Source: Apostichopus japonicus
Lineage: Eukaryota; Echinodermata; Holothuroidea; Aspidochirotida; Stichopodidae
DNA length: 64,000 bases
Direction of reading: 5' to 3'
NCBI RefSeq assembly: GCF_037975245.1
Contig: NC_092581.1
Coordinates: 10,795,303-10,859,302 of the forward strand
Both the position numbers and the translations under genes were made by a program. Shown one piece after another: positions 22,448 through 34,797 of the stretch. The notes under the pieces were generated by a model that was not told the origin of the DNA, made no database searches, and worked only from the letters and a program-made list of their open reading frames with translations. How positions within the stretch are numbered: position 1 is the first letter of the stretch; the number at the start of each line of letters is the position of its first letter.

Positions 22448-22750
22448 GGGATACAAGAGGAACATGCTCTTCCATTAAGAACCGCAAAACGATCCGCTTT
22501 TCATAATTTCAAGTGACCGGTCTTTTTGGTAGTTAAAGAAAAAGATCGTTTATTCCTTATACGTAAAAGCATGCCCTTTTGTTGTATCCAAAATGCCCTT
22601 TTGTTGTATCCAAAATGCCCTTTTGTTAAAAAATGAAGAGAAACTAAAAATAATGATAAAAATGTGCCCCCTTTTGCTAAGAAACATTCAAAAAATTAGA
22701 CTTATTGTGCGAAATGAAGATACGTAACATTCACTTTGTATGAGAGGACA
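22448..22750. repeat. dispersed 280-bp repeat, copy 2, with a 22-bp triplication
   Basis: As 20874-21155, but ATGCCCTTTTGTTGTATCCA plus AA is expanded to three tandem copies at 22571-22628. Confidence 0.75.
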
Positions 22751-24130
22751 GGTTTGAGAAAACACATTTGCGGTCTGTGCCCTTAAACTCAAAACTGTAT
22801 GTCCCATTAGACGCAGAACCAGGAATTTGTAAGAACAGACCGTACTTGCCATATATTGTCATGGGCAATGTTCTTTCTATAAACAATGAAATTGATGAAC
22901 TTCAAGCAAATTCTATCTACCTAGCAGATTTTCGTAATGCTAGTCTGATGTCGTTTACAGAAACATGGTCTGTTTTTACCTCCATAATTCTACCAACACG
23001 TCAATTGTCCGACTCTTGGAGTTGCAATTCTTGATCTGACTAAAAACGGTGAAGCTAATCATAATCTCATCCTCCTGACACCTAAATACAAGCCAATCGT
23101 TCAACGTGTAAAACCAAAATAAAATAAAACTGTGAGCAAACTGCATATCCACTATAGAGATCCTGTGTTAGAGAATGTGTAAAAGTAAGTAGGCCTGACG
23201 TTTCGATCTTCTTCAGGGGATCTTCTTTAGAGGCTGAATGACAAGTAACAGTATAACAGAAGGGACCAAAAAAAGGGACAAAAACAATAGGTTTGTAAGG
23301 AAGAGGTTGAAGATCATTTCACCGGCAATAACATGAAACGTGTATGGGACGGTTTGCGATTAATGAGTGGGTATGTGAACGACAACAAACGAAGTGTCTT
23401 ACCTAATATGTCTCTTGATTATGGTAATGCTTTGAATACATTTTACAGCCGTTTTGATTGGCATGATTTTTCGACCAGAGTGGACAACTTCCTATGTGTA
23501 TAAATACTCACAATTATGTGCCCTTTTTAACGGTCACTGAAGAGGAAGTTCGGCATAATTTTAGAAAGATTATTCCATTTAAGGCATGCTGGCCCTTATA
23601 ATCTTTCCCCCTGTGTGCTTAGAGATTGTGCAAGTCAGTTAGCTGGTGTATTTACTTACATTCCTTCAATATGTGTTTCACTTCACAGTCCATTCCATCT
23701 ATTTGGAAACAGTCATGTATCATCCCTGTGCCCAAAAAGCCAATAATCTCACGCATGAATGATCTTCGACCTATTGCTTTAACTTCGGTTGCCATGAAGA
23801 CCTGTGAGCTTCTAGTCCTAAATTATCTCTTAAGTCTTTAATATCTTGTCAGATGGACCCATTACAATTCGCCTACAGTAAGAATCGCTGTACTGAAGAC
23901 GCAATATTATATTCATTAGACAAGCTGTCTTCTCTCCTTGAACAGACAAAGTTTGGCAAAGTGTCAGCTCGCATAATGTAATAGCGTTCAATACGATTCA
24001 GCCATTCATTCTAGCTGAAAAACTTTCTAATATGGAGGGTGTACCTAAATTACTTGTAGGATGGGTTTTTCAATAACCGCTCGCAGTATGTTCAACTAGG
24101 AGATAACGTTCATTCCGATATTATTCCGCT
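22745..24130 (+). mobile_element. decayed non-LTR retrotransposon with endonuclease and RT pieces
   Basis: The plus strand reads LPYIVMGNVLSINNEIDELQ and SLMSFTETW (start of an AP-type endonuclease, about 22845-22965), then LTPKYKPIVQRVKP (about 23080). After an interruption at 23170-23290 come RVWDGLRLMSGYVNDNKRSV, ALNTFYSRFD (about 23435), SIWKQSCIIPVPKKP, NDLRPIALTSVAMKTCELL (about 23760), MDPLQFAYSKNRCTEDAIL (about 23850) and AEKLSNMEGVPKLLVGWVF. Frames are broken many times. It ends before the YADD region. It belongs to the same broad LINE group as 11254-13270 but is more diverged. Confidence 0.8.
23172..23285 (-). repeat. hammerhead-motif repeat, copy 2 (degenerate)
   Basis: Plus-strand GTGTAAAAGTAAGT, GGCCTGACGTTTCGATC, TTCTTCAG, GGCTGAATGACAA and CAGAAGGGAC match the 13325-13415 repeat. 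The stem II part is scrambled. It interrupts the LINE at 22745. Confidence 0.6.
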
Positions 24131-24231
24131 TTTCGGAAACAACAACACGAATCTAAATGCATACCTGTCTATTCTACAAAACTGTTATAGCCTCAGTTAT
24201 CACCACTGAGGGTACAGTTAATTAACTTAAT

Positions 24232-24432
24232 GTGCTTCATGATAAAAGTCGTTAGCATTGCACCATGCTAATAAGATATTTCGCAATGCTAACAATATAT
24301 TTCGCAACTTGCTAACAGCCAGCTCATGGTAACAACTGTGTTAGCATTGCGCGATGCTAACAGGATATTGTGCAATGTTAACATATAGCATTACCGCATC
24401 ATGCTAACAACTGAAGTCCGGATGTAATGCTA
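24232..24432. repeat. array of GTTAGCAT/ATGCTAAC hairpin modules
   Basis: GTTAGCAT-TGCGCG-ATGCTAAC at about 24340-24361 is a near-perfect hairpin. At least six relatives, some half-modules, are spaced 20-35 bases apart, with GATATT(T/G)(C/T)GCAAT between them. It resembles transposon subterminal arrays. Confidence 0.7.
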
Positions 24433-24439
24433 ACAACTC

Positions 24440-25770
24440 AGAAATCTGACTCTTAATAAAAAATTAAAAAATATCTCCGTGAAAAATTAGTCGATGGCTC
24501 AATGCACACCTACTTTCCCACAGAGAGCTAGACTGGGAAAAGTACAGTAGAACAGTATACATAGTATATACGGCATAAGAACAATAATTAAATAGGAGAA
24601 TGGGTAAAATTACCAAAAGGAAGGTTGTTTCTATGTAAATATGGTGACCATTACTAAGATTCAACCATCTTCTACACATAGACGGCTATGATGATGATGA
24701 TGATGATGGAACACATCACTAACGTACATACCTCATATGTGCACTATGTACTCAACATATAGTATGCACAAGCAGCACATATGCACTCAAGATGCCTGCA
24801 TATGCGCATATGAACTCAACATATAGTGCAATAGACTAAACCTTGGCAGATATGAATTTAAATGACTTAATCAAATCAAATTAATAACCACTGTATAACG
24901 TTAACGAGCGTTAAGGCTACCTACCAGTAGATATACCGTTAACGATTTTGTGTGTGTGTTAATATACAGTTACTTACATCTGGTAAACACGTTAATACTC
25001 GTAATTCCCAACCAATCGAAAAAGCATGCTGCCAAACATTTTTTTTAAGAAGGTCAAAACTTGAGATATGAATACACTAGAGATATACGCTAGTTTATAT
25101 CCTGTAACGTAAATTTATATCCTCTCATATTTTTCTCCACGTGGGAAATTAAGGTAATATCTCGACAAATAATAGAAGACGAAGAAAAAACTCAATGTTT
25201 AATTGTTAGAAGTTAAGAAGAGAAAATCTTTCCCAAACGGTCTATGAAAGTTTGATAACTATCTTTAGCTAACTTATGTACGTATTTTAACATTAGTACT
25301 GACTTTCCCTTCGACTTTTAACTAACGCAATCCAACTTTCTGAGGTCAGTCCCTTCTATATGAAAGAATATAATTCTGTGACCCAAACCAGGAAGTTCTT
25401 ATTGAAAAACTCCCTGCGCAAACTAAACCTATTCAAATATTGCATTCATCATGTTTCTACACAGGTACCGTACCCATTCAATGTTGAGCTTTACCCAGGT
25501 ACCTTTATTAGTCAATAGGAAATTTGAAGGGAACCCTGGGAGAATTGGATTCATCAGACTGCTTAGATACAGTTAGATAAACAGTGTGATGAGTCGTTCC
25601 GTGATTGAACGGGGTCAGTGCCGACCTTTGCGTCGCAAGTGTCATTCTGTTTTGGCTGTTTCTACCGACCGGAGGCTATATGCTTTGTGTTCAGAACTTT
25701 GTAATGTGAAATCATCGGAACGTCAAGCTGGTCCGCTCGTATAAGAGGACGACTTATGTAGCAGTCATTA
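24440..25770. other. upstream flank of gene 2
   Basis: A GAT triplet run at 24688-24707 and short ATATGTGCA/TCAACATATAG repeats at 24735-24830. Otherwise unique AT-rich DNA, where distal promoter elements could lie but none is identifiable. Confidence 0.4.
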
Positions 25771-25778
25771 TATAAATA
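25771..25778 (+). promoter_or_regulatory. TATA-like box upstream of gene 2
   Basis: TATAAATA lies 27-34 bases before the start codon. If used at the normal spacing, transcription would start within about 10 bases of the ATG, giving a very short 5' UTR. Confidence 0.4.
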
Positions 25779-25804
25779 CCTCACTCAAGAGTCAAGAAAA
25801 AAAA

Positions 25805-26218
25805 ATGGATTTTGACGAGATTCTAGATCATGTCGGCGGATTTGGGAAATATCAGAAGAGGACAATATTATTAATGGCGTTTGCTTGTCTCATTAGTTCC
25901 AGTACGTTATATGAGCCGGTATTTCAAAGTTATGAACCTGACCATTGGTGTGCGAGCCCAGAACTGGACCGTTACAACTGTTCGAATCTGGAACTTTCAG
26001 AGGCACAATGCCGTCATTATAAAAAATATGTAACAATACCTTACACGGTCACAGACAATAATGACACTGTGTTCTCTCAATGTACAAAGTACGCACATGT
26101 CAGTGACGCTTCGTTTTCGGGAGACGTACCTTTAGAGACAGATAACTCCAGCGTCGTCGATTGCGACGCTGGGTGGAATTATGACAAGTCGGAATATGAA
26201 TCTACTTTAGTAACTGAT
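25805..26218 (+). CDS. gene 2 exon 1 (N-terminus, helix 1, glycosylated loop)
   Basis: 414 nt, phase 0 at both ends; donor GAT/GTAAGC. Encodes residues 1-138, ending GWNYDKSEYESTLVTD, the standard SLC22 boundary before W/F-D-L-V-C. Confidence 0.95.
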
Positions 26219-29200
26219 GTAAGCATCTTATTCATTTATTCATTCACGATATTTTTCTATATTCATAGTACCGTAGTACTCATTCTTATTTCTTCATTTC
26301 TTCCCTGAAATACCCTTTTAAATATTAGTTTTCTCGTTTCAGGGCATTAATTTCAAATCCGTTGGAAGAAAAAGTATCTTAATTAGAATAAACAGTCATG
26401 CGTGTAACATTGTCGAAAAAACCCCAACATCAATATCATCCTGAAACGTATTTTTAATTGATTTGCACGTACTTAACGACGTTCCTTTACTAATAATTTA
26501 TGACTGTTTTATTTATATATATTTGTTTATATTTCTCATAACTTGCTTGCGTCCACCAATCACATTGTCTCATTTTTATTTTGGTTTTCTTCGATCACCG
26601 CCGTTTAGTTCGACCTTGTTTGTGGGTAACAGATTTTAATGAATTTACTAAACGACGTTCTTCACTATTAATTTATGACTGTTTTATTTATATGTATTTG
26701 TTTATATTTCTAATAACTTGCTTGCGTCCACCAATCACATTATCTCATTTTTATTTTGGTTTTCTTCGATCACCGCCGTTTAGTTCGACCTTGTTTGTGG
26801 GAAACAGATACTACTGAATTTTGCTCATGCAATTTGCTTCACTGGGGTCTCAGTTGGAGCGGTTTTGTTTGGAGTATTAGCTGATAAGTAAGTTGACCAA
26901 TTCGATATTTCTCCTCTTGTTTATCATATTGCAATAAGTTGTTTTAGACCCTATATATTTTTTTAAATACTTATAACTCGGCCGAAAGCAATTTAAACAA
27001 AACGTATGTATGTGTGTGTGTATGTATATACGTGTGAATGTATGTATGTATATTAGATCCTCCTGCAAGCAGGAACTCGCGAAGAAGCCTCACTGGCTTA
27101 TCAAAGCCGCAAGCTGACCGAAGTCAGTCTCTTACATTCATATTTAACGTCCATGATTATGAGCTGTTAATTGTCAACAACTCTGTAACTGGACGACATA
27201 CATTAATCTGGGAGTGACTCGAACCGGGGACCTTATGATTGAAAGGCACCGGCGTTAACCACTGAGCTAACACTCCAAAAACGTGGCTAAAGTATTTATA
27301 TATTTTCTAAATCTCAGATATTGACGCTGTTTTGTTCCATGATATCTTAAAGGTATTGAAGACTCGCCCCAAACCGTGTGCTGCCGTCTGAGAAAGTTAA
27401 CTTTCCGTTGCTTGCAAGTGAAGTTTCTTTCGTGTCGCTACAAAATGCAGACAGTAATGAAACGTGATACCTAATTGTTATCTTTTATCTAGACCTGAGA
27501 TGTCCATCGTTGCTATGTACACTGTGTTGTGGGTATTGATCGTATCTGCATGTATTGACTGTACACTAGTGTCTAATTACCGATGGTAGCAAGCTGTGTG
27601 TGTATTTTCTGGGATAGATGGTGGTGTCTAACACTTCTGTTACACTTCATTCGAAACTAGGTCAGATTACCGGCATGTTTCTTTGCATGCCAGTCTTCAA
27701 TGCGGAATTTTAAAGTGCATCTTGTAAGTCTGCAAAGTCGTTCCATGAGCAGTCAACCTTTTTAAGAATAAGTGCAGTATAGTATACTCTCGCTATAGCA
27801 AAAGTAATAGACTATTAAAGTATGAACTTCAGCCACTCAACTTGTTCCACCACGTCTTACTTATATAACACATTCCTGAGATAAATAAAATAAAATGCTT
27901 TGTTACAATATTTGACATAAAGTTCAACATTTGTTGATACAAAGGCAAAGCAGAGAACAAAAAGGCTACAATGTTTAAACTTCACTACTCGCACTTATTC
28001 GATACTCACAACATCGAATAAATTAAAGTTTAAACATGCGATATCAAGCATAAATTGTATCCTGTTATTCTAGTTAGGCAGTCATTTTGTAAAAAAATAT
28101 TTATATATTTATATGGAGATTAAAGCAGAAAATGGTAGTTATAGATTATCTAGGCCCATCAATATTAGAGGCCGTGCCCATACCCCCCCCCCCACCTCCT
28201 CTCAACCCTTCCCATGCAGAATAATTTGCCAAAACTGCCATTTGCATTAACGATATATATATATATAGGTAATAGGCCTATATTGTGTTGAACTTGACAA
28301 CGATAAGCTTGTAAGATGAAACGCCAATATAATAACATGGTATTTATGCGGGTTGATCGTACAACGTAACTTAACTGATGAAAGATATCCTGGCTAGTTC
28401 AAGGTTGCCGTACCTTGTACAGTGGTGTTGGTACAGCACCGTGCTGATAGTGCTATCCGTAGAAAAACTGGTATACACTGCCGTGATAATTGTGTTATAG
28501 GCTGCTTATACATAACAGCCTTTTCTAACGTACCTAATCGGGACACACGTAGTAGATTTGTTTCACCGCTAATTTACATGACACAAAAAATGTACCCCTC
28601 CTTAAGTCTTTAGTGCCCCCCCCCCCAATTCAGAATCCCTCGGGGTCTGTCCAGCAAGCTAAAACTATTACTATTTATAAATTATTTCTGCCTCAAAACA
28701 CAACTGACGACTGAACGCATACAACCTCTGTCCATATCAGTTTATGATTTTCAAACATAGACTAGCCCCCCCCCCCTCCCACCCTTGAACTCTTAAAACA
28801 CACATATCAATGAAATACCGACCTCGAACTCAAAAACATGTTATAATAACTGTTGTTATTATGTAAACAATTACAAAATAATGTAATCGCAATGTACACA
28901 CTAGCAACTCAAATATGAAAACATATCACAAATATCAATCTAACCACACAAAGTGTGCGGTACCTCGTATATCTTGGAGAAAACTTATTTTTTTTCTTGG
29001 GGGGGGGGGGGGGGGGTCCATGAATGCGTGCTAATTGAAATACCGATCACCAACATATTGACTGGGCATAATGCGTTAGGAATGTGTGTGACCTTTTCAT
29101 AACCATTTCACCATGTGAACTGAAGACTTATATAGGCCATTCGTTGATATAAACTGGGTTACTGTTTAAGTAGTCTATCACTGTGTACCAAGCACTTTCA

Positions 29201-32200
29201 TATACAAAAGGTATAATTGTTTTGTCTCAAAAAAATATATATTAAAAAACCCGTAACCTATATTTTAGGCAATAAAACCCGACTCACAAGTCGCATGTAT
29301 TGTGCATGTTAACTCAGGGAGTTGTTATGGAACAACTCTCTGGTTAAATAGCCTAATTGTGGCATACAACTTTTTTTTTGGTTTTTCTGTTCATCGACAG
29401 AACGCTCTGTATAATAGGTTACTGATTTTGATATGAGAATCGCAAAATTAGGCCAGGGTAAACAATATGTGTGGGTTTCCCTTTACAAAGCTCATGTGAT
29501 CTTGGAGTGTTGGCAATCCTAATATAAGCCTACTCTAAAAAAAAAATTAAAAAATATCGGAATCGGTAGACGAGATGGTATATAGATTGGTCCATTATGT
29601 GAATATCGATAATGAACAAATTAATGGTATATAGCGAAACCAACAGATAAACAAATTAGGACTGCGTTTGGATAATATCAAATATTAAAAAATACAGTTT
29701 AATAAAGAACCGCATACTATGAGCTGCAACTTTTTCTTAAGGACGTTTACTTTTCGGATAACTAATTGAGTGTCCCCTGCACGATTAATTATAAATGACA
29801 CGACCTGTAGCCGGTGGTACCAGTTATATCCGCTGCTCCCTGGTAATATGTCAGTACAAGGTCCCCTGTGGTTACAGTAAGTAACTAGAACTGCCTTTGC
29901 CTGCAAATACGCAGTATTGTAGTAGTGCGTGTGGAGTGCGTGCATGCAGTATTAGTAAGAACTCGGTTGTTTGTGAAGGTATGTTTTGGACGGACAACAC
30001 ACCAGGGAGTGTGGTCATGTAGGTATACGTTCAAAGTGAGGACGCCTGCATGTGAGCGTCGTGAGAGGTACAGAATTATAAGTTGGCTTCGCTGGTAGCC
30101 TCTGAAACTGCAAATGTTGAGAGACCATATGATACTTTAAATTTCAACATCCAGTCATGTAGGTATCGTTCACTTGCCAGTAATGCCAATAATGACTGAA
30201 GAAAATCTTTGCGATGCTCCTTAAACGTATATATGACGAGACATTTCCTTTAAACCTTTGTGTGACATCACTTTTCGATATTCTTATCTAACCATTACAC
30301 ATCACGCATATAACTGGACGACACTCAATCGAATATGTTTTTTGTCTTTTCTTTTCAATGGCTACAGCTATTTATGTGATTACAAATAATCAAAAATTAT
30401 ACAACTTCTTGCGTCGTTACAAAATAAGAAATCTGTGCACGTGGCTAAGACTATTTGTCTTAACAAATAAGAGATCTATGTCTGATAATTACAACTATTT
30501 ATGATCCATTTACAACCAAGAGATCCATTTGTAGACGTAAAAAAATACGGGATATATGTGGTTACAATTACTTACTATATATATATATATACAGGTGCAA
30601 TTACAACATTTTTGTGGTTACAAATACGTTTGTTGTAACAACTTAGAGATCTACATCTACATTTTGTGAATTAATTTTTATGTGGTTTTACAAGTATTTA
30701 TTATGTAGTTTACAACTAACGAAAAATATGTACTTCCTATTATTTATGACATCATTACAACTATATGCATGAGATACATTTTTTTTTTAAATTAATCGTA
30801 ACTTAACAAGTATAAGAGATATATGTAATTACAAATACTTATGTAGATACAACTACGAGAGTATATACATGGTTAACACAACTTATGATGTCATTAAACC
30901 ACTGTGAGATATGTGCCTGGTTATGGCTTTGCGATCAGTGTGGTTGCAATTACTATATGTCGTTGATAACTATAAGAGATCCATAAAGGAACAACTATAC
31001 ATACCCTTGTATATAAAGTCATGCTGCGTTTAAACCAACGCAGAGAATTCTGTTTATCATATATTTATTCAAACTTCCTGATGCAATACCCACCCCCTTC
31101 CCCACCCCGGTATCGGACAACCAGAGAGAGTGAGAAGTTAAAACAGAATTATCTGTAAAACCTGTTATTGTAGAAGTGTTGCAAGAAAAAATGATGAATT
31201 CAATTGTTTTTGTGTGTAATTTCTGTACAACTTTGTCGGTGTACATTTAAAGAAATAAACCAATTCTTGACGTGAAATGGTGCGTTTCGTATGCCGTGTA
31301 TAGGATATGAATTAGGTATATAAAGAAAAGTAAAGTAAAATTTATTGATATCAATCATAAAATGAAGATATAATAAAATGGATTCCGCAGCTTAAAAATA
31401 TGCAATATATAAATACAAAACTATGTAATTCGGTGTAAACGCAAGTTTGTGCTATAAGTATTACTTTCAATGATATGTGTGTGCATGTTTGCGGGTGGGA
31501 GAGGGGTTTACACACCCCCTCCCCCGCTTCCACCTAAATCTGTGACTACTGGTCCTCTTGTAGTTTTGAATTGATAAGTGTAAGGAACTCTTTTGAGCCG
31601 ACGTATAGTTTCTAAATTCGTTGTCCATTTCATATTGGCTACAACCTTTCCATATGAAAAGGCTTTCTCCTTAAAAATGTTTTCTTATTCACTTTCAGAT
31701 TTGGAAGGCTTTACACATTTTATCTGGCGGTAATACCAACAGGAATTATAAGTATACTCGTGGCATTTTCCCCAAATTTTCAAATATACATCACTTTAAG
31801 AGGTCTCATTGGAATATGCGCCCAGAGTATTCTCACAATCACCCTCTTAATAGGTAAGTAGCATCTATTAGGCTAATTTTTTTTTTTGGGGGGGGGGGGC
31901 AAATGTTTCACTTTGTTCCTTGCTAATGTGTCAGTTACCAGACTCTTCGATATTCTTATCAAACCATTTAATATCACATATAACTGGACGACACTCAACC
32001 GAATATGTTTTTTTTTTTTCAGTGGCTACAGCTATTTATGTGGTTACAACTATTTAAAACATATGTGTAGTTATACAACTTCTTGTGTCGTTACAAATAA
32101 GAAATCTGATCACGTGGTTAAAACTATTTATGTCGTTCCAAATAAGAGATCATCTGAGTTAAGCCGGGTCGTGATCAGTAAGGCAATGTTTGACGGGCAT

Positions 32201-34721
32201 TACGCTTTTTTGGCCCCAAACATGATACTAGATATTCAAATATGGTCACATTTGGTCAAAATTCTTAAACTCTTTCTATTACAACCTTCGAGGAAAGTTT
32301 CCTCACGGGGACATTCAGTCATCTTGTGTGTTCCTTTCAAATGTCTGAGAACAATTTAGAGAGTAAAGACCTCAAGGAAAGTAAGTTTTGAAAAATTTTC
32401 ACAATTATAGCGGGCTATAATTTGGGGCCTATACAGACTATAAGCTGTCATCTTTTAGAGAATGGGTTGCACTTTTAAGATCAAAATTAATGATTCTATG
32501 TACACAGTATAATAATTTGGCGTCGCAAAGAGACAGACATCGAGACAAAAGTGATAACGGGAACGGTGGGGGGGGGGGGGAATTCCCAAAACTATACAAT
32601 CGTTGAGGTAGCCCGGTTAACATAGGTCTATACCTTTAGCACACTACGTATACGCTTTTGTGACTCCCATACAGCATAACTTAAATAAATTCAATGTTAA
32701 AGGGTTAATGACGGGGTGGTTAACACAAGAAATTGAGGAAACCCTTGCCCCTCCCTCCCTCCCCCACACCTTCCCCTTGTTCGCATACAGTGAGGTAATC
32801 ATGTTGAGGAATCTCTGCTTGTGATCTGATAACCTCAAACTATTATAGACACTAATTATAATAAGTATCTTATCTCAGATTGCTATTTGAATTGGAATCA
32901 TCAACATAGTAACACCGACACTGTTTGTTTTTTTCCAGACAGTCATGATATATGCAACATCAAACGTTTTCAATATAAGTAAACATCATATTCAATATTC
33001 TAGACACCCTTTCAATCTTTTTGTTTGTTTGAAGGACTCTTCCATATGTCAATTGTTTATGTCTGTTTTCAACTCGATCAAACAATAGTGATCTAGAAAA
33101 CGGTGAACCTCTATATCACAGTCTCGAATCATGCATTGTCTTCTGTTTGGAGATTAATCAGTTCATGTCACTGCTATCTCAGAAAGGTCAGATATTTTGA
33201 TGAAGTGAGTTGTTGACTTGAAACAAACAAACGCATAGACCGAGTACAATGACACGAGTAATTAGAATATAGCCTATAGCCTATACAAGCATAGATGCGT
33301 TAGTGGGATAGACATGAAACCATGATGTTACCAAGACTTTAAGCTAATCGATACAAAATTTAATGCATGACCAACTTAATCAAATTTCAACTTTAAACGA
33401 TTGAGGAATGAAAATTGTAATGAGTTGGAAAATCAAGAACAGTGAAAAAACTTTCAGCCTCCACCGGGATTCGAACCACGGGCCTTATATAAATATATAT
33501 AACTGCAAGTCTTGGAAGCAAATATCACGGCGAATAGGCCTAAGTTCCTCATCGGATTGATGTAACGCGAGTGTATAACTGAGCATGATAGGGATAACAG
33601 TTTGTTAAAATTAAACAGCAAAATTGGAGCTCTGTGAAAAAAATTGATAAACTAAAATTGAAAATATTAAAAAGGATATTAAGAAAAAGTTTAATTACCA
33701 TTTGTGACATAGTAAAAGAAACATACAAAACAAAAAACAAGCATTTATTGCATTAGGTAAAGAAATAACAAAGATATATTCCTTCCATTTAATTAGCATT
33801 TTTTCAGGGCATACAATTTTGCGTTCAATAAGTAGATTCCCTTGATGAACTGCGAGAAAATTGAAGGATGATAAATATAGGGAAGGTTACTAGAAATTAA
33901 TTGTAAATATCTGAAAGATAGAGAGGGGGAGGGGGTGTAAGGAATTGTAATTCAGTCTAATGCATTAACTGACTGTACGTTTCAATATTTATTCATCTTC
34001 TTGTTCTTTTTGTTCTGGACAGGCACAGAGGTTGTTGACCCATCCAAACGAGTCAGAGCTGGTTTTCTTATTTATTTTGGCTTTTCCGGAGGATCAATCT
34101 TGCTGGTGTCAGTAGCGTATTTTGTTAGAAACTGGCGATTATTACAGCTGATTCTGGCATCCCCTGTTTTTATAGTGATACTATCTTTACCGTGAGTAAA
34201 CTTATAGCTCTAGAAACCATAAACAGTTTCTGCACGTCCCGTTGCAAGGCTAAATTACTAAGTGCAAATTTAAATTTAGTATCCATTTTGGTTTCTCTCT
34301 TGTCTCTTGTAATCAAAACAATAACGAACACCTGTTATTTTTTAATGTGTTTTTTGGAGCTCATCTGTAGAAGCTTCGAATGATACACATGTACATGATG
34401 AGGCGTGCATTACATGATGGCTCACTAGGAATGCAACTATAAATAATGCGAGTATAGGTGCTGCCATAACGGTGGCTCTTTCTACTACCACGGAATTTGG
34501 ATCTCAAAAAATTACAAATCTGTGGCTGGATCCTTTCCTTTTTTGTTTTAATGAGCTGTAAATGCTTGTTAATTGTGACAGAACAATGAAGGATTATCAC
34601 TCATCTAGATTAAGGCTTTTGTTTTTTACGTGTGTTTGTGTGTGTGTGTGTGTTATTGTTTATCATTATTGTCATTATTCGAATACCTTTGAAATATATA
34701 ATAAAATCTAAATTATGGTTC

Positions 34722-34797
<76 letters not shown>

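Noticed and set aside
27180-27276. Possible functional tRNA gene on the minus strand
   Set aside because: A and B boxes are present, but the T arm does not pair and the sequence runs into a SINE body and tail.
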